Assembly (NCBI GenBank): GCA_016865865.1
Contig: VGOC01000018.1
Coordinates: 1-47,368, forward strand
DNA: 47,368 nt
From: Chloroflexota bacterium
GTDB taxonomy: Bacteria > Chloroflexota > Anaerolineae > Anaerolineales > UBA11858
Direction of reading: 5' to 3'
Shown piece by piece: positions 9,272 to 17,864 of the stretch. Both the position numbers and the translations under genes were made by a program. Below the pieces are notes generated by a model. The model made no database searches, was not told the origin of the DNA, and worked only from the letters and a program-made list of their open reading frames with translations. Within the stretch, counting starts at the first letter, position 1. Each line of letters begins with the position of its first letter.

Positions 9272-11773
9272 ATGAATAAACCGCGCGGTCTTAAACATAG
9301 AGAAATCCAACTCGATTTGAATTTATATCGCGAGGCAGTGCCTATCCGCGGTCTCTCGGATGTGGCCTTGAGCGTGATAGATGTCTGGCCGGATGGGGCC
9401 GAACGGGCGATCGTTTTCGTGCATGGGTATGCAGGCTGCGCCGAGACCTGGGAATACCAGATCAATCATTTTGGCCACCAATACCGCGTGGTTGTGCCGG
9501 ATCTGCGCGGCCACGGTCAGAGCGATGCGCCCTTCACCGAATACACCATGCCCGAGCTGGTCGAGGACATCAATGCCATCGCTGACGCCCTGGATTTGCC
9601 CGAAAAATTCGTCCTGGTGGGGCACTCCTTTGGAGGCTCGATCTGCGTCGAGTATGCCGCCTCCCACCCCGAACGGTTGGAAAAGCTCATCCTGATCGCC
9701 GCCGCGGGAGAGTATCCCTTGCCGCGCAGTGCGTCCTTTCTCTCGCGCGTCCCTGTCGCCATATTCCAACCTTTTTGGCGTTTTCGACCGCGCTGGAACG
9801 CCGAAATCCACGTCATGAAGCGTATGATGCTCGACAACCTGCGCAAGTGGCGGGGTTGGAATTTGATGGGGCAGATCGAAACGCCCACGCTGATTATCAC
9901 TGGCGAACGTGATCGTTACTTCCCGCGCTGGGTCTTCGAGCGGGTGAGCGAATCGGTCCCTGGGGCGGAGGTGATCAACATCGGCGCGTCGAAACACAAA
10001 GTCCAGCTCGAGCGCCACCAGGCGGTCAACCGCGCCATCGAGCGTTTCATCCAGGACGGGGTAGAGGGGAGGCGGATTTCATGGCGGGAGCAGGATTTGG
10101 CGACGCAACTCATGAGCGTTCGCCCCTGGCTGAAGAGTTACGGCAAATATACCCCCTATACCTGCCCCATCCCGCGCCAGCCTTTGTACAGTTTTTTGGA
10201 GGCCGCAGCTGACCGGACGCCCAATCAGGTCGCCACAGTGTTCTATGGCTCGAAGCTGACCTACCGCCAGCTCGACCGGCGCGTCAATCAGTTGGCGCAT
10301 GCCCTCCACGGGCTGGGTGTTCGGCCGGGCGACCGCGTGATGGTCGTGCTGCCCAATATGCCGCAGATGATTATGGCGTATTACGCCATCCTCAAAATCG
10401 GCGGCGTGGTGGTTCTATCGAACCCAGAGGCAGATGCCAGGCAGATCTTGGGGCAAATCCAGCAGACCCAGGTGAAAGTCCTGATCACCCTCAAAGAATT
10501 CGGAGAACTGGCCAAAGAAGTACAGCAGAGGATTCCCCTCAAGGTGATCCTGGCGGACATCCGTAGTGTGCTTGCGCCCCGGGTCTACAAACAACTGCTG
10601 GCTCGCTGGCAGGCGGCGGGTTTTCGCCCTCGCGAAGACGCCCCTGAGGGCGATGCGATCTATCTGATGGAAGAGTTGATGATGGACGCTTCTCGGGATG
10701 CGCCGGACTACCGGGCGGAAAGCGGGGATACGGCGGCTATTCTATTCACCAGCGGCACCACCGATGAACCTAAAGGCGTGCGTTTGACCCATGCCAACCT
10801 GGTGGCTAATTCGCTCCAGACTCGCCACTGGATCCCCGACATTCAATATGGGGAAGAGACCTTCCTGGCCGTGATCCCGCTGACTCACAGCTATGGTATG
10901 ACCACGGCCATGAATATCCCCATCGCCATCGCGGCTACAATCGTGATGCTGCCGGTGTTCGAGTTGCAACAGGTGCTCGACCACATCAAAGAATACAAAC
11001 CGACCATCTTCCCCGGCGTGCCTTCGATCTATGCGTTGATCAATCAGGCGCCCGGCGTGCGCGCTTATGGGCTGTCTTCGATCAAGGCCTGCATCAGCGG
11101 CGCGGCTCCCTTGCCGGTCGAAGTTCAGGAGGCTTTCGAAAAGCTGACCCGTGGCTGCCTCGTAGAAGGATACGGCCTGACGGAGGCCTCGCCGGTGACC
11201 CACGCTAATCCCCTGATGGGCGCACGGCGGTCTGGCTCGATTGGCATCCCCATTCCCAACACCGATGCAAAAGTCGTTGACCTCGTCACCGGAGAAGATC
11301 TGCTCTCTGGCAGGATCGGGGAGTTGTTGGTCAAAGGGCCGCAGGTCATGGCGGGGTATTGGCAGCCCGATCGAACTGAGGATCCGGAGAGCGCGCTTCA
11401 GGATGGCTGGCTGCACACTGGCGACGTCGCCGTGATGGATGCCGATGGTTTCTTCAAGATCATCAGCCGCAAGCGCGATACGATCATGGCCGGCGATTTC
11501 AGCGTCTATCCACGCGATGTCGAGGAAGTCCTCTACGAAAACAGCAAGGTTTTGGAGGCCGCAGTCGTGGGCGTCTCTGGCGGAGAGGGTGGTCAAAAGG
11601 TCAAGGCTTTCGTCGTGCCGCGCCCCGGAACCAACCTGTCGAAAGAGGAATTGCTGGAGCTTTGCCGCAAACGCCTGGATGAATACGCTGTTCCCTGGGA
11701 GATCGAGTTCCGAGAGGAGCTGCCTAAATCGTTCGTCGGCAAGGTTCTCCGACGGATGCTGATCGAGAAATAA
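9272..11773 (+). CDS. Alpha/beta-hydrolase fused to acyl-CoA synthetase
   Basis: Single 833-residue polypeptide with two enzymes. Residues about 35-265 form an alpha/beta-hydrolase: oxyanion motif VHGYAG, nucleophile Ser119 in GHSFGG, and a late His in ASKHKVQ. Residues about 300-833 form an AMP-binding ligase: P-loop TSGTTDEPKG (from 493), YGLTEASP, TGDVAVMDADG, and Lys824 in VGKVLRR. The ligase half resembles long-chain fatty acid CoA ligases such as the second one at 35.6 kb. A serine esterase delivering a free acid straight to the ligase would explain the fusion. OleBC olefin-pathway fusions have the same order, but OleB has an Asp nucleophile, so that reading is unlikely. The start is ATG 9272 after AGGTGAG; TTG 9269 is in frame. 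Confidence 0.9.
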   Translation: MNKPRGLKHREIQLDLNLYREAVPIRGLSDVALSVIDVWPDGAERAIVFVHGYAGCAETWEYQINHFGHQYRVVVPDLRGHGQSDAPFTEYTMPELVEDINAIADALDLPEKFVLVGHSFGGSICVEYAASHPERLEKLILIAAAGEYPLPRSASFLSRVPVAIFQPFWRFRPRWNAEIHVMKRMMLDNLRKWRGWNLMGQIETPTLIITGERDRYFPRWVFERVSESVPGAEVINIGASKHKVQLERHQAVNRAIERFIQDGVEGRRISWREQDLATQLMSVRPWLKSYGKYTPYTCPIPRQPLYSFLEAAADRTPNQVATVFYGSKLTYRQLDRRVNQLAHALHGLGVRPGDRVMVVLPNMPQMIMAYYAILKIGGVVVLSNPEADARQILGQIQQTQVKVLITLKEFGELAKEVQQRIPLKVILADIRSVLAPRVYKQLLARWQAAGFRPREDAPEGDAIYLMEELMMDASRDAPDYRAESGDTAAILFTSGTTDEPKGVRLTHANLVANSLQTRHWIPDIQYGEETFLAVIPLTHSYGMTTAMNIPIAIAATIVMLPVFELQQVLDHIKEYKPTIFPGVPSIYALINQAPGVRAYGLSSIKACISGAAPLPVEVQEAFEKLTRGCLVEGYGLTEASPVTHANPLMGARRSGSIGIPIPNTDAKVVDLVTGEDLLSGRIGELLVKGPQVMAGYWQPDRTEDPESALQDGWLHTGDVAVMDADGFFKIISRKRDTIMAGDFSVYPRDVEEVLYENSKVLEAAVVGVSGGEGGQKVKAFVVPRPGTNLSKEELLELCRKRLDEYAVPWEIEFREELPKSFVGKVLRRMLIEK

Positions 11774-11774
11774 T

Positions 11775-12497
11775 ATGTTCTTGCGTGTCATGCTGTCCCT
11801 CCTGTCGCTCGTCGCCACCACGTTTGTGCTGTTCGGCGGCCTGGTACTCCTGCAGCCGGAGTGGATTTTCTCCCGCCTGCGTCAGCGCTCCCCTGAAGTG
11901 CTCTATACTGTGGATACGCAAAAGTTGCTTGTAGCCCTGACCATAGATGACGGCCCCGATGCGAATACCACGCCCATCCTCTTGGATATCCTCGAGGAAC
12001 ATCGTGCACATGCCACCTTCTTTTTGATCTCGGAGCGTGTGGCCGGGAACGAGGCCCTCGTCCGGCGCATGATTGACGAAGGGCATGAAATCGGTAATCA
12101 CATGACCGAAGATGAACCTAGCATCCGGTTGTCCATTGATGAGTTCGAAGAAAAGTTGGTCCAGGCCGACGAAGTGCTCTCTGCCTTTGGGGATGTTCAC
12201 TGGCTGCGTCCAGGCTCCGGCTGGCACAACGATGAAATGTTGGCCGTGATGGAGAAGCATGGCTATCACTGCGCCCTGGGATCGGTCTACCCTTACGACC
12301 CCCATGTTGGTTCTGCATGGTTTGCTTCTCGCTACATCCTGTGGAAAATCAAGCCCGGCGATATCATCGTGCTGCACGATCATCAAGCGCGCGGTAGACG
12401 CACCGCCAAAGCCCTGGAGACGATCCTGCCCGAGCTGGCGCGGCGCGGCTACCAGGTGGTCACCCTGTCGAGCCTGGTCGCCGGCGCGGGGAAATGA
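11775..12497 (+). CDS. Membrane-anchored NodB-type polysaccharide deacetylase
   Basis: CE4-family enzyme of 240 residues with an N-terminal hydrophobic anchor (about 5-28). The catalytic Asp and metal Asp are in TIDDGPD (motif 1). Motif 2, normally H-x3-H, reads NHMTEDEPS, so the first His is present but the second metal His position is Asp. Motif 3 is RPGSGWHN and motif 5 is VLHDH. The family removes acetyl groups from peptidoglycan, chitin-like or exported polysaccharides at the cell surface. It starts 1 nt after the preceding stop, as the last gene of that operon. The altered motif 2 leaves the exact activity open. Confidence 0.85.
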   Translation: MFLRVMLSLLSLVATTFVLFGGLVLLQPEWIFSRLRQRSPEVLYTVDTQKLLVALTIDDGPDANTTPILLDILEEHRAHATFFLISERVAGNEALVRRMIDEGHEIGNHMTEDEPSIRLSIDEFEEKLVQADEVLSAFGDVHWLRPGSGWHNDEMLAVMEKHGYHCALGSVYPYDPHVGSAWFASRYILWKIKPGDIIVLHDHQARGRRTAKALETILPELARRGYQVVTLSSLVAGAGK

Positions 12498-12644
12498 ACC
12501 CCAAACTTTCGAGCTGCAGAGTGCGCGGAGAGCGCAAAGTTTTTGCTTTATTTTTCACTACGCAGAACATACCGAAAAGTTCAGCGCGTTCAAATGTGTC
12601 TTGCGTAAGGCCTACCAAACTAAAATTATGGTATAAGAAAAAGT

Positions 12645-12756
12645 GTAACTGCTCAGCCATCGAACGGATTTACCCGAAAAAAGGGTGTGCGAAGGGGGCG
12701 TAGCCCCCTTCGCACACCCTTTTTTCGGGTACTTCCCCGTATGGCTGAGTAGTTAC
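12645..12756 (+). mobile_element. MITE copy B, 112 bp
   Basis: Complete element GTAACT...AGTTAC with a perfect internal hairpin. The 8-bp flanks (GAAAAAGT and GTGGTTGT) do not match, so the duplication has decayed or a rearrangement occurred. It lies in the 329-bp gap 12498-12826. The rest of that gap shows no gene; 12531-12560 has GCGCGGAGAGCGCAAAG-type repeat words. Confidence 0.9.
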
Positions 12757-12826
12757 GTGGTTGTTTGGTAATTGGATCTGTGCTGGCTAGTGTTGAACAC
12801 GCTTCCCCCATGGGAGTGAAGAAATT

Positions 12827-15712
12827 TTGAATACCACACTGCGTGTACTGATCGTTGAAGATTCAGAGAACGATACGGGATTGATCGTTCATCATCTGGA
12901 GCGTGGGGGATATTCGCCCATTCACGAACGGGTGGAAACAGCTATGGAGATGAGAGTGGCCCTGGAACGTGAGCGCTGGGATATCATCCTTTCCGACCAC
13001 ACCATGACTCGCTTCGACGCCCCTTCGGCGCTGAAACTCTTACAGGAGAGCGGTCGGGACATCCCCTTCATTGTTGTATCAGGCAGTATCAGAGAAGACT
13101 CCCTCGTGGCCTTACTGAAAGCCGGCGCCAACGACTACGTGATCAAGGACGATCTGCCCCGCCTGGCTGCTGTTGTGTGGAGAGAGATGGACGATGCCAG
13201 GATGCGGCGAGAGCACAAACAGGTGGAGCGAGATGCGCAACGACGAGCAACCCAGGCTATGCTGATCTATGAAGTAGGCCGGCGCGTGAGCAGCAAATTA
13301 GAACTGGATGAGCTGTTGTCTACCGTCGTGACGAGCATCCATGAGGCCTTCGATTACTACGGCGTGATGTTGTTGTTGCTTGACGAGTCAGCCGAACACC
13401 TGACCCTGCAATCCATCGCTGGCGGTTATCGCGATATTTTTCCCAGGGATCTGCAGATTGCTCTCGGGGAAGGGATGATTGGAGTGGCGGCTGCGCGGGG
13501 AGAAGTTCAGATCAGCGGTGATGTCAGCCAGAATCCTCATTACGTGCGCAAAGCGAATGAAATAACCAATTCGGAGCTTGCTATCCCCATCAAGATCAAG
13601 GAAGGGGTCATTGGTGTGCTCGATCTACAAAGCACCGAATACGACGCTTTCGATGAGGCTGATGTGATCGTCATGGAGACATTGGCGGACCAGATTGCTG
13701 TGGCGATCGAAAATGCCCAGCTGTACAAGGAGACCCATCGGCTGGCCGCTTTCAACAGGGATATCATCGAGAATATGGCTGAGGGCATCGTCGTGGAGGA
13801 TGCTGAGGGAATCTTCACCTTCGTGAATCCGGCTGGGGCGTCCCTGCTGGGCTATGCTCCCGAGGAACTGTTGGGCCAGCACTGGACGGCCATCATTCCC
13901 CCCGATCAGCATTCCATTGTCTGGGCGGCTGATGAGCGGCGTATGCGCGGTGAAACTGATCGTTATGAGCTTCAATTCATCTGCAAGGATGGTACGCGGC
14001 GCACCGCCCTGGTCAGCAGCAGCCCCCATATCGTAGAAGGCCGCATCGCTGGCACCCTGGCTGTTTTCGCTGACATCACCGAGCGGGCGCAGTCAGAAGA
14101 GGAGACGCGCCAACGCCTGAACGAATTGGGATTACTGTATGAGAGTGGTTTATTTCTCAGCCAGTTGCTGCCGCCCAAGGAGATCGGGCAGAATATTATC
14201 GAACTGATGTCGCGCGTATTAGGGTGGCATCATTTAACCATCCGACAGTATCATCCAGAAGATGAGACCCTCGAATTGCTGGCTTTTAGCCAACCAGGTT
14301 TGAAGGACGAGGAAGAACACCTGGCCATCGAAAAACGCTTCAAGACCATGATCGCCCGATCAGGGGACGGGTTGAGCGGCTGGGTTGTCAAGCATGGCCA
14401 GACGGCACGCTGCGGAGATGTGACCGCCGACCCTCGTTACATGGAAACTGTGGCTGGCATTCGTTCCGGCATGTATGTTCCGATGAAAATCAGCCAGCGC
14501 GTCATCGGGGTGATTAGCGTGGAAAGCGAGCAGGCTGACGCTTTCAAGGAGGCGGATGAACAACTGATAGCTACGGTGGCTGCCCAGGCCGCCATCGCGC
14601 TCGAGAATGCCCGTCTATATCTGGATGCTCGACGGCGACTACAGCAGGTGCAAGCGCTGCACGAAATAGACCGGGCTATTGCCGGCAGTGTGAGCTTACC
14701 AATCACGCTAGATGTGTTGCTCGGTCATGCAACCACTCAATTAGGTGTGGACGCAGCCTGTGTGTTGCTGTCCAATCCTCATACTTATTCGCTGGAGTAC
14801 AGTTCTGGACGCGGTTTCCATACTTCTGCGCTCCAACACACCCATCTGCGCGTGGGAGAAGGCCATGCTGGAAGAGTTGCCCTGGAACAACGGATAATCC
14901 ATGTCCCCAACCTGAGCAAGATCGAAACCGGTTTCTTGCGCTCGCCCTTGTTGAAGAGCGAGGGCTTCGTTACCTATGTTGGTATTCCGTTGATCGCCAA
15001 GGGGAAGATCAAAGGTGTGCTGGAAATATTCCACCGCCAATCCTTCGAACCTGATCGCGAGTGGTGGGATTTGTTGGAAACGTTAGCCGGGCAAGCTGCT
15101 GTTGCCATTGATAACGCTACTCTGTTTAGTGATCTACAGCAATCCAACGTCGAACTAGTTTTGGCTTACGATAACACGCTGGAGGGTTGGGCTAAAGCCC
15201 TTGAATTGCGAGACCGGGAGACCGAAGGCCATACCCGCCGCGTGGTGGAGAGGACTCTGCGTCTGTCCAGAGCTTTGGGAATTGGCAGAGAAGAAATCGT
15301 CCACATCCGGCGCGGGGCATTGCTCCATGATATCGGCAAGATGGGTGTCCCCGATTCTATCTTGCTGAAGCCCGGACCGCTCAACGACGAGGAGTGGGAG
15401 ATCATGCGCCAGCATCCGGTATATGCGTATGAGATGCTCTCGGCTATCTCCTTCCTGCGCCCGGCATTGGATATCCCTTACTGCCATCATGAAAGATGGG
15501 ATGGGACCGGTTACCCGCGTGGTCTAAAGGGCGAACACATCCCGTTATCGGCGCGCATATTTGCTGTGGTTGATGTTTGCGATGCTCTAATGAGCGATAG
15601 GCCTTATCGAAAGGCCTGGTCAAAGGTGGATACAGCGAAATACATTCGAGAACAGAGCGGTTCATATTTCGACCCGCGGGTTGTGCATGAATTCTTGAAA
15701 CTGGAGGAGTGA
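12827..15712 (+). CDS. REC-GAF-PAS-GAF-GAF-HD-GYP cyclic-di-GMP phosphodiesterase
   Basis: 961-residue response regulator whose output is an HD-GYP domain. A receiver (about 5-125) has phospho-acceptor Asp57 (LSDHTM) and Lys in YVIKDD. GAF (about 150-290), PAS (about 315-425), GAF (about 450-590) and GAF (about 620-780) follow. The HD-GYP domain (about 800-960) has His834-Asp835 (HDIGK), HH at 887-888 and DGTGYP. Such domains degrade cyclic di-GMP. Several sensory domains between receiver and effector suggest integration of phosphorylation with cytoplasmic ligands. The start is TTG 12827 after GGAGTGAAG. The four-GAF kinase 4.6 kb upstream is a possible partner, but this is only positional. 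Confidence 0.92.
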   Translation: MNTTLRVLIVEDSENDTGLIVHHLERGGYSPIHERVETAMEMRVALERERWDIILSDHTMTRFDAPSALKLLQESGRDIPFIVVSGSIREDSLVALLKAGANDYVIKDDLPRLAAVVWREMDDARMRREHKQVERDAQRRATQAMLIYEVGRRVSSKLELDELLSTVVTSIHEAFDYYGVMLLLLDESAEHLTLQSIAGGYRDIFPRDLQIALGEGMIGVAAARGEVQISGDVSQNPHYVRKANEITNSELAIPIKIKEGVIGVLDLQSTEYDAFDEADVIVMETLADQIAVAIENAQLYKETHRLAAFNRDIIENMAEGIVVEDAEGIFTFVNPAGASLLGYAPEELLGQHWTAIIPPDQHSIVWAADERRMRGETDRYELQFICKDGTRRTALVSSSPHIVEGRIAGTLAVFADITERAQSEEETRQRLNELGLLYESGLFLSQLLPPKEIGQNIIELMSRVLGWHHLTIRQYHPEDETLELLAFSQPGLKDEEEHLAIEKRFKTMIARSGDGLSGWVVKHGQTARCGDVTADPRYMETVAGIRSGMYVPMKISQRVIGVISVESEQADAFKEADEQLIATVAAQAAIALENARLYLDARRRLQQVQALHEIDRAIAGSVSLPITLDVLLGHATTQLGVDAACVLLSNPHTYSLEYSSGRGFHTSALQHTHLRVGEGHAGRVALEQRIIHVPNLSKIETGFLRSPLLKSEGFVTYVGIPLIAKGKIKGVLEIFHRQSFEPDREWWDLLETLAGQAAVAIDNATLFSDLQQSNVELVLAYDNTLEGWAKALELRDRETEGHTRRVVERTLRLSRALGIGREEIVHIRRGALLHDIGKMGVPDSILLKPGPLNDEEWEIMRQHPVYAYEMLSAISFLRPALDIPYCHHERWDGTGYPRGLKGEHIPLSARIFAVVDVCDALMSDRPYRKAWSKVDTAKYIREQSGSYFDPRVVHEFLKLEE

Positions 15713-15714
15713 GA

Positions 15715-16749
15715 ATGGCATTTTATACTGACACCTTACACTGGTTGTTGGAGCCGGACTCCCCGGGAGTTCGTTATTTGGCTTTGCGAGACCTGACCGG
15801 TTTGCCGCCAGGCGATCCCGAACTGATCGCTGCTCGAAGAGCTGCCCACTCACGCGGCCCCATCTCATCCATTCTAGCCGAGATGGCCCCCGAAGGTTTC
15901 TGGGTGGAGCCAGGACCCGGCTATAACCCCAAATATCGGTCATTGGTCTGGTCGTTGATCATGCTGGCGCAATTGGGCGCATCGGCAGCCATGGATGAGC
16001 GCATCGGGCGCGCCTGCGCCTATCTGCTCGATCACAGCATCACCGAGAATGGACAGTTCACGGTCGGTGGTGCGCCATCTACCACTGCAGATTGTCTGCA
16101 AGGAAATATGTGTGATGCGCTGACCGACCTGGGCTTCGATGATCCGCGCCTCGATAAAGCTTTCGACTGGATGGCGCGCAGCGTCACTGGCGAGGGCGTA
16201 GCGCCGAATACGGATCGGCAGGCGAGTCTTCGTTACTATGCCGGGAAATGCGGTCCGACTTTTGCCTGCGGCGCTAACAATAAACTACCCTGCGCATGGG
16301 GCGGCGTGAAGGTGATGCTGGCTTTCGCAAAACTTCCCTCCCAACGGCGAACTCCTCTCATCCAAAGGGCTATCGCTCATGGGGTGGATTTCTTGTTCAG
16401 TTGCGACCCAGCTGATGCGGAATATCCCACCGGCTGGAGCAATAAGCCCAGCGGGAATTGGTGGAAGTTCGGTTTCCCGGTTTTCTATGTCACGGATTTG
16501 TTGCAAAATGTCGAGGCGTTGGTGGAATTAGGATATGGGGATGATCCACGCCTGGCGCGCTCGTTGGATCTGATTCGGGGCAAGCAGGATGATCGAGGTC
16601 GCTGGCCATTAGAATATGATTACGCAGGAAAGACCTGGGTGGATTTTGGCAAGAAGAAACAGCCCAATAAATGGGTCACACTGAGGGCGTTGCGAGCGTT
16701 GAGTAGAGCTGAAAAGGGTTCAACTCGACCATTCTCCGCCCAGCGATGA
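15715..16749 (+). CDS. Alpha/alpha-toroid (terpenoid-cyclase-like) protein
   Basis: 344-residue protein with repeated helical hairpins of the prenyltransferase/squalene-cyclase toroid type: motifs such as YRSLVWSLIMLAQLG, TENGQFTVGG, DDRGRWPLEYDY and WVTLRALRAL. A pair of Cys (CGPTFACG) and a W-rich stretch (GNWWKFGFP) are notable. No DxDD or DCTAE cyclase motif is seen, so an enzyme role is not supported. The start is ATG 15715 behind GGAGGAG; GTG 15709 is in frame. It overlaps the end of the HD-GYP gene region and is probably co-transcribed with it. Function unknown. Confidence 0.8.
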   Translation: MAFYTDTLHWLLEPDSPGVRYLALRDLTGLPPGDPELIAARRAAHSRGPISSILAEMAPEGFWVEPGPGYNPKYRSLVWSLIMLAQLGASAAMDERIGRACAYLLDHSITENGQFTVGGAPSTTADCLQGNMCDALTDLGFDDPRLDKAFDWMARSVTGEGVAPNTDRQASLRYYAGKCGPTFACGANNKLPCAWGGVKVMLAFAKLPSQRRTPLIQRAIAHGVDFLFSCDPADAEYPTGWSNKPSGNWWKFGFPVFYVTDLLQNVEALVELGYGDDPRLARSLDLIRGKQDDRGRWPLEYDYAGKTWVDFGKKKQPNKWVTLRALRALSRAEKGSTRPFSAQR

Positions 16750-16769
16750 ATCGCCGGGCTATAAAAACG

Positions 16770-16871
16770 AAGCCGATCGAACGGATTTACCCGAAAAAAG
16801 GGTGTGCGCAGGGGCGTAGCCCCTGCGCACACCCTTTTTTCGGGAATTTCTCCGTTTGGCTGAGTAGTTAC
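16770..16871 (+). mobile_element. MITE copy C, left end decayed
   Basis: The right end and internal hairpin match the other copies, but the GTAACTGCTC end is lost or replaced, leaving AGCCGATCGAACGG. No direct repeat is recognised. It lies between two convergent genes, where its hairpin could end transcription from both sides. Confidence 0.85.
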
Positions 16872-16913
16872 CAGAAAACGGGGTTCTCTCGAAGGTGTAC
16901 CTGGAGGGGGTGA

Positions 16914-17645
16914 TTAGAAACGCGAGCCGTTATGATTGCGGTCGCGAGATCCGCCAAACGATACGGGATGGTATGTAGGCTCCTGTGGATCATACTCCTG
17001 ATCGGTATGGGTAGGTTTCGGCGCAGGATTGTAGGAGCGTGTGTTGATGCCTCGCTGTAGAGGGGCAGCGCGGCGACCAGCAGCGGCGTTTACTGCCCGT
17101 GAACGCCTCGATGCGGAGTGGTTGCCGATCCGGATTCCGCCTCTGGCGCTGGACTGGCTGAACAGTCTGTCGCCGGCCACGGAGATGGTGCCGATGATCA
17201 ACACGCGGATCAGCCATACCATGATCGCCACGAAAACCGGCGCCACCCTGAGCAGAGTCTGGCGGGCGACCACGGCGTTGCCCAGGGGCTCGTGGTTGAG
17301 GATGGCGATAGAAACGCCCCACCAGGTCAGCATGGCGTTCATCAGAGCGGCCAGCATCCAGGCTCCGAACAGATACCAGACCTCAGCGGGTTCGTCGCGC
17401 CCCTGTTCGGGGGTGAACAGACGGGCGATGCCGGCGAAATCAATGCCGCAGAAGGCAATCGAGAGGATCGTCGCCCAGCGGACGCCAAGGAACCTGAGAT
17501 TGCCGAGCAGATCCGAGAGGGCGAAGTCCGTTGTGGAGTAGTTGAAGATTTCGAAGGCCAGCAGAGCCAAAATGATCAAGGCTCCGAAGAGCAAGCCGCG
17601 TTGCAGGCGCAGCCGCTTGTTGAAGAGAGAAAAAGTGGATAACAT
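16914..17645 (-). CDS. Four-helix membrane protein with basic tail
   Basis: 243 residues starting at ATG 17645 behind AAGGAGG; the longer open frame up to 17816 runs into the promoter and is not used. Four TM helices (about 18-35, 50-70, 90-112, 130-155) are followed by a polar, Arg/Ser-rich and then His/Tyr/Pro-rich cytoplasmic tail. I do not recognise a family. It has an excellent promoter with a palindrome in the spacer, so it is probably regulated by a dimeric repressor. The SOS-type box would make it a damage-inducible membrane protein, which is inference. Confidence 0.75.
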   Translation of the reverse strand: MLSTFSLFNKRLRLQRGLLFGALIILALLAFEIFNYSTTDFALSDLLGNLRFLGVRWATILSIAFCGIDFAGIARLFTPEQGRDEPAEVWYLFGAWMLAALMNAMLTWWGVSIAILNHEPLGNAVVARQTLLRVAPVFVAIMVWLIRVLIIGTISVAGDRLFSQSSARGGIRIGNHSASRRSRAVNAAAGRRAAPLQRGINTRSYNPAPKPTHTDQEYDPQEPTYHPVSFGGSRDRNHNGSRF

Positions 17646-17715
17646 ACGCAACCTCCTTAAGAACAGGTAAATGGAAAATGGCAGCTCGTTGTTTTCCAGG
17701 TCAGTAGACGAGAAT

Positions 17716-17744
17716 AATATAGAACACTTGTTCTGTTTTGTCAA
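17716..17744 (-). promoter_or_regulatory. Promoter with LexA-type palindrome in spacer
   Basis: On the minus strand: TTGACA (17739-17744), a 17-bp spacer, TATATT (17716-17721). The spacer carries the perfect dyad AGAACA-AG-TGTTCT (17721-17734), which fits GAAC-N4-GTTC, the LexA box of Gram-positives and Dehalococcoides. Binding there would block RNA polymerase. Confidence 0.7.
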
Positions 17745-17760
17745 GGGTATTGGCCTGACA

Positions 17761-17800
17761 AAAAAGAACCGGTTTCCTTCGAGGAAACCGGTTCTGGTAG
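17761..17800 (-). terminator. Rho-independent terminator of the MBL gene
   Basis: On the minus strand AGAACCGGTTTCC pairs with GGAAACCGGTTCT around a TCGA loop and is followed by TTTTTT. It lies 65 nt after the end of the MBL hydrolase gene. Confidence 0.85.
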
Positions 17801-17864
17801 ATGATTTCGATGACAATTGCCTCCGATTCCAGCGCCATGGTTGGGAGTGAGGCCGCGGGCTGTA

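Noticed and set aside
9272-11773. OleBC (olefin biosynthesis) fusion
   Set aside because: OleB has an Asp nucleophile, whereas this hydrolase has Ser in GHSFGG, and neither oleA nor oleD is nearby.
17646-17816. N-terminal extension of the four-helix membrane protein
   Set aside because: It covers the promoter and operator; ATG 17645 has an AAGGAGG ribosome binding site.
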